From Rhodospirillaceae bacterium (GTDB lineage: Bacteria; Pseudomonadota; Alphaproteobacteria; UBA7985), in contig PAFB01000075.1 of the NCBI GenBank assembly GCA_002700865.1, forward strand, positions 1 through 9,898: a stretch of DNA of 9,898 nt. The letters are read 5' to 3'. Shown one piece after another: positions 6,936 through 9,898 of this stretch (the stretch's first letter is position 1; each line of letters begins with the position of its first letter). A model generated the notes under the pieces. It worked only from the letters and a program-made list of their open reading frames with translations. It made no database searches and was not told the DNA's origin. The translations under genes were made by a program, and so were the position numbers.

Positions 6936-7955
6936 TTAGTTCTGCTCTAACAGGCTCGAACCGCGCGTTATCAGGCGCTCGGGGATTTTGACGAAGATTT
7001 CAACGCGGCGATTGCCCTGGGATGTCATCCCGTTAACTTCCGCCCAGACCGGACGCAAATCGCCAAACCATTCGATTTCGATTCTTCCAGCCGGAACACC
7101 CATACCCACCAAAGCCGCGCTTACAACCTGTGCGCGAGTTTTGGATATGGCCAAATGATGGTCACGATGCGCCTGTGTCCGCGTGAAACGGTACCCGTTT
7201 GTATGTCCGTGCAGGATCAGGGTCTGGTTGTTTTGCAGAGCCATCGTCGCAATTGGGCGCAGAATTGCCAGTTCCCGCTCGCCTAAATTCGTCGATTCCG
7301 GATCGAAGTAGACGATGGAGACAGGGTCGCCGACCGTAATGTCAAAGAACAATTCAGCCAGAGAACCGGGTTGCTTGGTCGGCCCTGTCGCGATCTCGAC
7401 TTGGGGCTCCATTTCCAAAGCAGCCATCAACTCGGCCCGCTCCTGCATCATTTGCAGCTGCTCCGTACGACGGGCTTCAAACTCCTCGCGCGCTTCGATC
7501 ATCGCCTGCTCTCGCGCGCGCTGTTCCTCAGCCTGCCGCGCGCGGTAAATGGCGTCCTGCGCGATCTGTTCTTCGATGCCGAAGAACACGTCACTTTCCT
7601 GCTGTCGAACCAACAGCGCGGTCGCCGTGCTGTTGTCCAGTTGCAGGGAGGTATAGGACTCAGCACTTCGGATTTCAGAGATGCTGCGTGGCGGCAGCAC
7701 CGGCTGACTCAGTGCCGGATTGAAATCAGCGGCCAGAACAGCGGCATCGTTGGGCAGCGCCTGAAAGTCGTTGAACATGCGCTTGGTCTGGCGGGAAACG
7801 GCGCGCGACTTTTCCTTGTCTTCCGGGACCGAAGCGAGGTCCGGATAGGGATCGGTGAACAACACCTCATCATCACGACCCGGGCGGTCACCGCAAGCCG
7901 CAAGGACTGCCGAGCCTGCCAATAATCCAATCGTGAACCAGTGCTTAAGCTTCAT
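6936..7955 (-). CDS. OmpA-domain lipoprotein with coiled coil; expected peptidoglycan-binding Asp replaced by Asn
   Basis: A 339-residue envelope protein. The N-terminus is a lipoprotein signal (MKLKHWFTIGLLAG, then lipobox LAAC) with lipidation expected on Cys21. Residue +2 is Gly, consistent with outer-membrane sorting by E. coli rules, which may not apply exactly here. Residues of about 125-180 are rich in Glu, Arg, Gln and Ala and look like a coiled coil. Residues of about 215-325 form an OmpA C-terminal-like domain: YFDPES, LHGHTNG (248-254), KTRAQVV (272-278) and NRRVEI (315-320). In this fold the HTD Asp and the Arg of the RA motif bind the diaminopimelate of peptidoglycan. Here Arg274 is kept but the Asp is Asn253. 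The insert between them is also long and His/Arg-rich. Role inferred: an outer-membrane to cell-wall linker or a diverged relative. No clear Shine-Dalgarno. It lies 91 bp after argC. Confidence 0.87.
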   Translation of the reverse strand: MKLKHWFTIGLLAGSAVLAACGDRPGRDDEVLFTDPYPDLASVPEDKEKSRAVSRQTKRMFNDFQALPNDAAVLAADFNPALSQPVLPPRSISEIRSAESYTSLQLDNSTATALLVRQQESDVFFGIEEQIAQDAIYRARQAEEQRAREQAMIEAREEFEARRTEQLQMMQERAELMAALEMEPQVEIATGPTKQPGSLAELFFDITVGDPVSIVYFDPESTNLGERELAILRPIATMALQNNQTLILHGHTNGYRFTRTQAHRDHHLAISKTRAQVVSAALVGMGVPAGRIEIEWFGDLRPVWAEVNGMTSQGNRRVEIFVKIPERLITRGSSLLEQN

Positions 7956-8046
7956 GCGAAATCTTTATGCTTCCAAGTCTGTCGTCGCGGCCGGAATCTG
8001 CGCTGTTAACGTGGCGAAAATGAGAAGTCAGCCCGCGTACGAAGGT

Positions 8047-9090
8047 TTAGGGAAAGGCGCTCACAAGGTGAAGGCCCCTTGTCTCTTCCAAACCAAAAGC
8101 GACGTTAAAATTCTGAAAAGCCTGCCCCGAAGAGCCTTTTGTCAGGTTATCAATGGCCGAAAGCAGAATAAACGACCCTTCTCGCCGGTCTGCTTTCAGG
8201 TCCACCATGACCCGGTTGGTGCCCCTGACGAATCGGGTTGCGACAGGTGTGCTGCCTTCTGCCTGCACCACAAAGGCCTCACGCTCGGCAAAATCTTGCA
8301 ACACGGCCTGAGCCTGCTCAATGCTCGCGCCTGGGGCCAGTTCGCCGTAAACGGTGGAAAGAATGCCGCGGTTCATTGGCAGGAGATGCGGGGTGAAGGA
8401 GGCCTTTACGGCTGTTCCTGCGCGCTGCGACAGCTCCTGATCCAACTCGGCTGTATGCCGGTGGGAAGCGACCCCGTAAGCGTGAAACCCCTCTGAGACC
8501 TCCGAGTGGCTCAAGGCCTCGCTGGCCTTACGCCCGGCGCCGGTCGTGCCTGATTTTGAGTCGGCAATAATCCGGGTGGGATCAATCAAACCGGCGTTTT
8601 GAAGCGCCAGCAAGGGCACAAGGATACTGGTGGGGTAGCATCCCGGACAGGCAATGATTGGCGCGTTGGCGATGTCTGTACGGTAGTGCTCAGTCAGGCC
8701 ATAGACCGCATCCGGCTGAAGCTCCGGCGCGAGGTGTTCGCCGTACCAACTTTCATAGGCCGCAACATCCCGCAGGCGGAAATCGGCGCTTAGGTCAATC
8801 AAGCGTAAGTCAGGCGCGGCGGTGCGCAGCGTTTTCGCAACCCTCTGCGTGGTAGCGTGCGGCAAGCACAGGAACATGGCGTCCAGCCCCTTGAGGCTGA
8901 CATCCTCAATCCGCACCAGCGACGGCAGGCCAAAGCCGGCAAGATGCGGATACACCTCCTCAACGCTCTTTCCGGCCTTGCTCTCCCCTGTCAAAGCAAC
9001 AATCTCAACTTCCGGATGCCCCAAAGCAATCCGGATGGCCTCCGCGCCGGTGTACCCGGACGCGCCAAAAATGGCGATCTTCAGTGGCAT
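8047..9090 (-). CDS. argC: N-acetyl-gamma-glutamyl-phosphate reductase
   Basis: Third enzyme of arginine biosynthesis: NADPH-dependent reduction of N-acetylglutamyl phosphate to N-acetylglutamate semialdehyde, in the cytoplasm. The 347-residue length is normal for ArgC. The N-terminal Rossmann motif is GASGYTGAE (9-17), the catalytic cysteine is Cys151 in CPGCYPTS, GTTGAGRKA lies at 181-189, and the catalytic-site histidine region is SHRHTAELDQEL (209-220). The C-terminal NLTKGSSGQAFQN (315-327) closes the NADP site as in the family. The start at 9090 is supported by a strong AAGGAGG nine bases upstream (9106-9100). No other arg gene is in the window. The lipoprotein gene follows 91 bp downstream on the same strand. 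Confidence 0.97.
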   Translation of the reverse strand: MPLKIAIFGASGYTGAEAIRIALGHPEVEIVALTGESKAGKSVEEVYPHLAGFGLPSLVRIEDVSLKGLDAMFLCLPHATTQRVAKTLRTAAPDLRLIDLSADFRLRDVAAYESWYGEHLAPELQPDAVYGLTEHYRTDIANAPIIACPGCYPTSILVPLLALQNAGLIDPTRIIADSKSGTTGAGRKASEALSHSEVSEGFHAYGVASHRHTAELDQELSQRAGTAVKASFTPHLLPMNRGILSTVYGELAPGASIEQAQAVLQDFAEREAFVVQAEGSTPVATRFVRGTNRVMVDLKADRREGSFILLSAIDNLTKGSSGQAFQNFNVAFGLEETRGLHLVSAFP

Positions 9091-9099
9091 TCGTCGAAG

Positions 9100-9106
9100 C
9101 CTCCTT
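9100..9106 (-). promoter_or_regulatory. Strong Shine-Dalgarno of argC
   Basis: AAGGAGG reads on the minus strand from 9106 to 9100, nine bases before the ATG at 9090. It is the best ribosome binding site in the window and fixes the argC start. Confidence 0.8.
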
Positions 9107-9140
9107 GTTCATCGCAAAAATAAGAGGATTTTCGCCGCAG

Positions 9141-9171
9141 AGCCAGCTTTCCCGCTGCAACACAGCCGGCT
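9141..9171. repeat. Imperfect inverted repeat in the argC leader region
   Basis: AGCCAGCT (9141-9148) can pair with AGCCGGCT (9164-9171) at 7 of 8 positions across a 15-base loop. It lies 50-80 bases upstream of the argC start. It could be an mRNA leader hairpin or a regulator site, but its length and mismatch are compatible with chance. Confidence 0.25.
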
Positions 9172-9479
9172 TTAGGTTTCACGCCTTCGACGCAACCAAA
9201 ATCGAGCGGTCAAACGCGGCTACCAAGCACGAAATGCTGAACGTCGACCACTCAACATTGCTCAAACCAAACATGTGACCCTGCAGAACAATTTCATCAT
9301 GGGTTTTTGAATTGGAGGATATTTCAATATTTTTGTGCTGTTTTGGAATTTTCGCCCATTCATGACGAAACCATGTGCCAAATGATAAAGTTTTTTACTT
9401 CCAAAACGCACAATAAGTATCGGCGTCGTCATATTATGCGAGTATCAATACTTTACCAAAACAAACGGGTACTCACACA

Positions 9480-9848
9480 ATGTCTGACAATTCCTCGTAC
9501 GCCTTGAACTTCCGGGCCCTGCAAACTGCGGGCTGGAATATCACCGCCATTTTCTCACTGGCTATCGCCGTCAACGCGGCCATGGTCATTCTGATGTCCA
9601 TGGGCCTGACCGTGCCAACGATTGCCTTCACCGTGCTTGTCGTATTCATCAATCTCATGCCCATTCTGGGCATTAACAGCAGCATCGACGACATGCGCGC
9701 GACGCTGCAGGACTTAAGCGAAGAAGAGCGGAAGATGAACCGCTACAAAAACTGGCTCAATGCGCCGTTTATCATGTACCGGGTCATCATCATTGTCGGT
9801 TTTGGCGGCACTGGTGCCGGCCTGCTGTTTGCGCTGTTTGCTGGCTAA
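9480..9848 (+). CDS. Small integral membrane protein of unknown function
   Basis: A 122-residue protein I do not recognise. Three hydrophobic segments are likely membrane helices: about 20-41, 44-64 and 96-120. The first two form a hairpin with a very short turn (MGLTVP). Between the second and third is a charged, probably cytoplasmic helix (SSIDDMRATLQDLSEEERKM, about 67-86, then NRYKNW). The third helix is Gly-rich (VGFGGTGAGLL). There is no signal peptide and no Cys or His pair to suggest a metal site. Codon choice and G+C match the neighbouring genes, unlike the AT-rich DNA before it, which supports real coding. The ATG at 9480 has only a weak GGG about 11 bases upstream. No neighbour in the window suggests a role. 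Confidence 0.75.
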   Translation: MSDNSSYALNFRALQTAGWNITAIFSLAIAVNAAMVILMSMGLTVPTIAFTVLVVFINLMPILGINSSIDDMRATLQDLSEEERKMNRYKNWLNAPFIMYRVIIIVGFGGTGAGLLFALFAG

Positions 9849-9887
9849 GGGCAAAATGCGCCCGTAGTTCCGCGTTTATTGACGTGT

Positions 9888-9893
9888 TTGACA
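9888..9893 (+). promoter_or_regulatory. Consensus -35 hexamer at the window edge
   Basis: TTGACA lies five bases before the end of the window, with a second near-match TTGACG at 9879-9884. Any -10 box would be outside. It could be half of a promoter for a gene to the right; half a promoter cannot be confirmed. Confidence 0.25.
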
Positions 9894-9898
9894 TAAAA

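Larger units (their letters stand above)
9091..9479. other. Intergenic region between divergent argC and membrane-protein genes
   Basis: This 389-bp gap should hold the promoters of argC (-) and of the small membrane protein (+). The argC side (9091-9280) has mixed composition; the other side (9301-9480) is about 36% G+C by my count. I see an imperfect hairpin (9141-9171), a TATTAT box at 9432-9437 (5 of 6 to the -10 consensus, + strand, no matching -35) and an isolated GGAGG at 9314-9318 with no ORF behind it. I found no convincing -35/-10 pair for argC and no supported small gene. Confidence 0.6.

Noticed and set aside
7371..7925. 184-codon plus-strand frame antisense to the OmpA-domain lipoprotein gene, and 213 codons at 7855-8496
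   Set aside because: Neither has a credible start context or motif, and both overlap well-supported minus-strand genes.
9084..9278. 64-codon plus-strand frame in the argC upstream region
   Set aside because: Begins inside argC on the opposite strand over its ribosome binding site and has no recognisable features.
9307..9507. 66-codon plus-strand frame upstream of and overlapping the membrane protein start
   Set aside because: Lies in AT-rich non-coding DNA, has no domain, and conflicts with the better supported frame at 9480.
9849..9863. GGGC/GCCC inverted repeat right after the membrane protein stop
   Set aside because: Only a 4-bp stem with a 7-base loop and no T-run; too weak to call a terminator.

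Overview
The window looks like ordinary chromosome from an alphaproteobacterium with a fairly GC-rich genome (coding stretches are around 60% G+C where I counted). The protein families support this: a soluble lytic transglycosylase, a short XRE regulator of a type common in Alphaproteobacteria, an Mrp/ApbC ATPase with an N-terminal MIP18-like domain, and an AlaC/LL-DAP-aminotransferase-like enzyme. The genus cannot be named from the sequence. I see no transposase, integrase, phage gene, CRISPR array, rRNA or tRNA.

Layout. Positions 1-1926 (+) hold a lytic transglycosylase whose 5' end lies outside the window. It is followed on the same strand by a PLP-dependent serine/threonine dehydratase or serine racemase homologue (2057-3070). 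A convergent XRE regulator (3088-3525, -) comes next, then about 320 bp of AT-rich DNA (about 35% G+C by my count). The Fe-S carrier ATPase Mrp/ApbC (-, start best placed at 4970) and the molybdenum-cofactor adaptor MobB (+, start best placed at 5033) diverge from a 62-bp gap. An AlaC-like aminotransferase (5604-6815, -) converges on mobB with 22 bp between the stop codons. Behind it on the minus strand lie an OmpA-domain lipoprotein (6936-7955) and argC (8047-9090). A second AT-rich gap (9091-9479) leads to a small three-helix membrane protein of unknown function (9480-9848, +). A consensus -35 hexamer sits at the right edge.

How the genes fit together. There is no single pathway. The themes are amino-acid metabolism (dehydratase/racemase, alanine-type aminotransferase, ArgC), cofactor and metal-centre assembly (Mrp for Fe-S, MobB for molybdopterin guanine dinucleotide) and the cell wall (lytic transglycosylase, OmpA-domain lipoprotein). 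argC, the lipoprotein gene and the aminotransferase gene are co-oriented with gaps of 91 and 120 bp and could be partly co-transcribed.

I did not find a convincing new multi-gene system. The points most worth a second look are: the OmpA-like domain carrying Asn where the family normally has the peptidoglycan-binding Asp; the AT-rich 3574-3896 gap, which holds a TATAAT box, a tandem repeat and a hairpin with a T-run; a 45-codon open frame that exactly bridges the transglycosylase and dehydratase genes; and the uncharacterised membrane protein at the right end.
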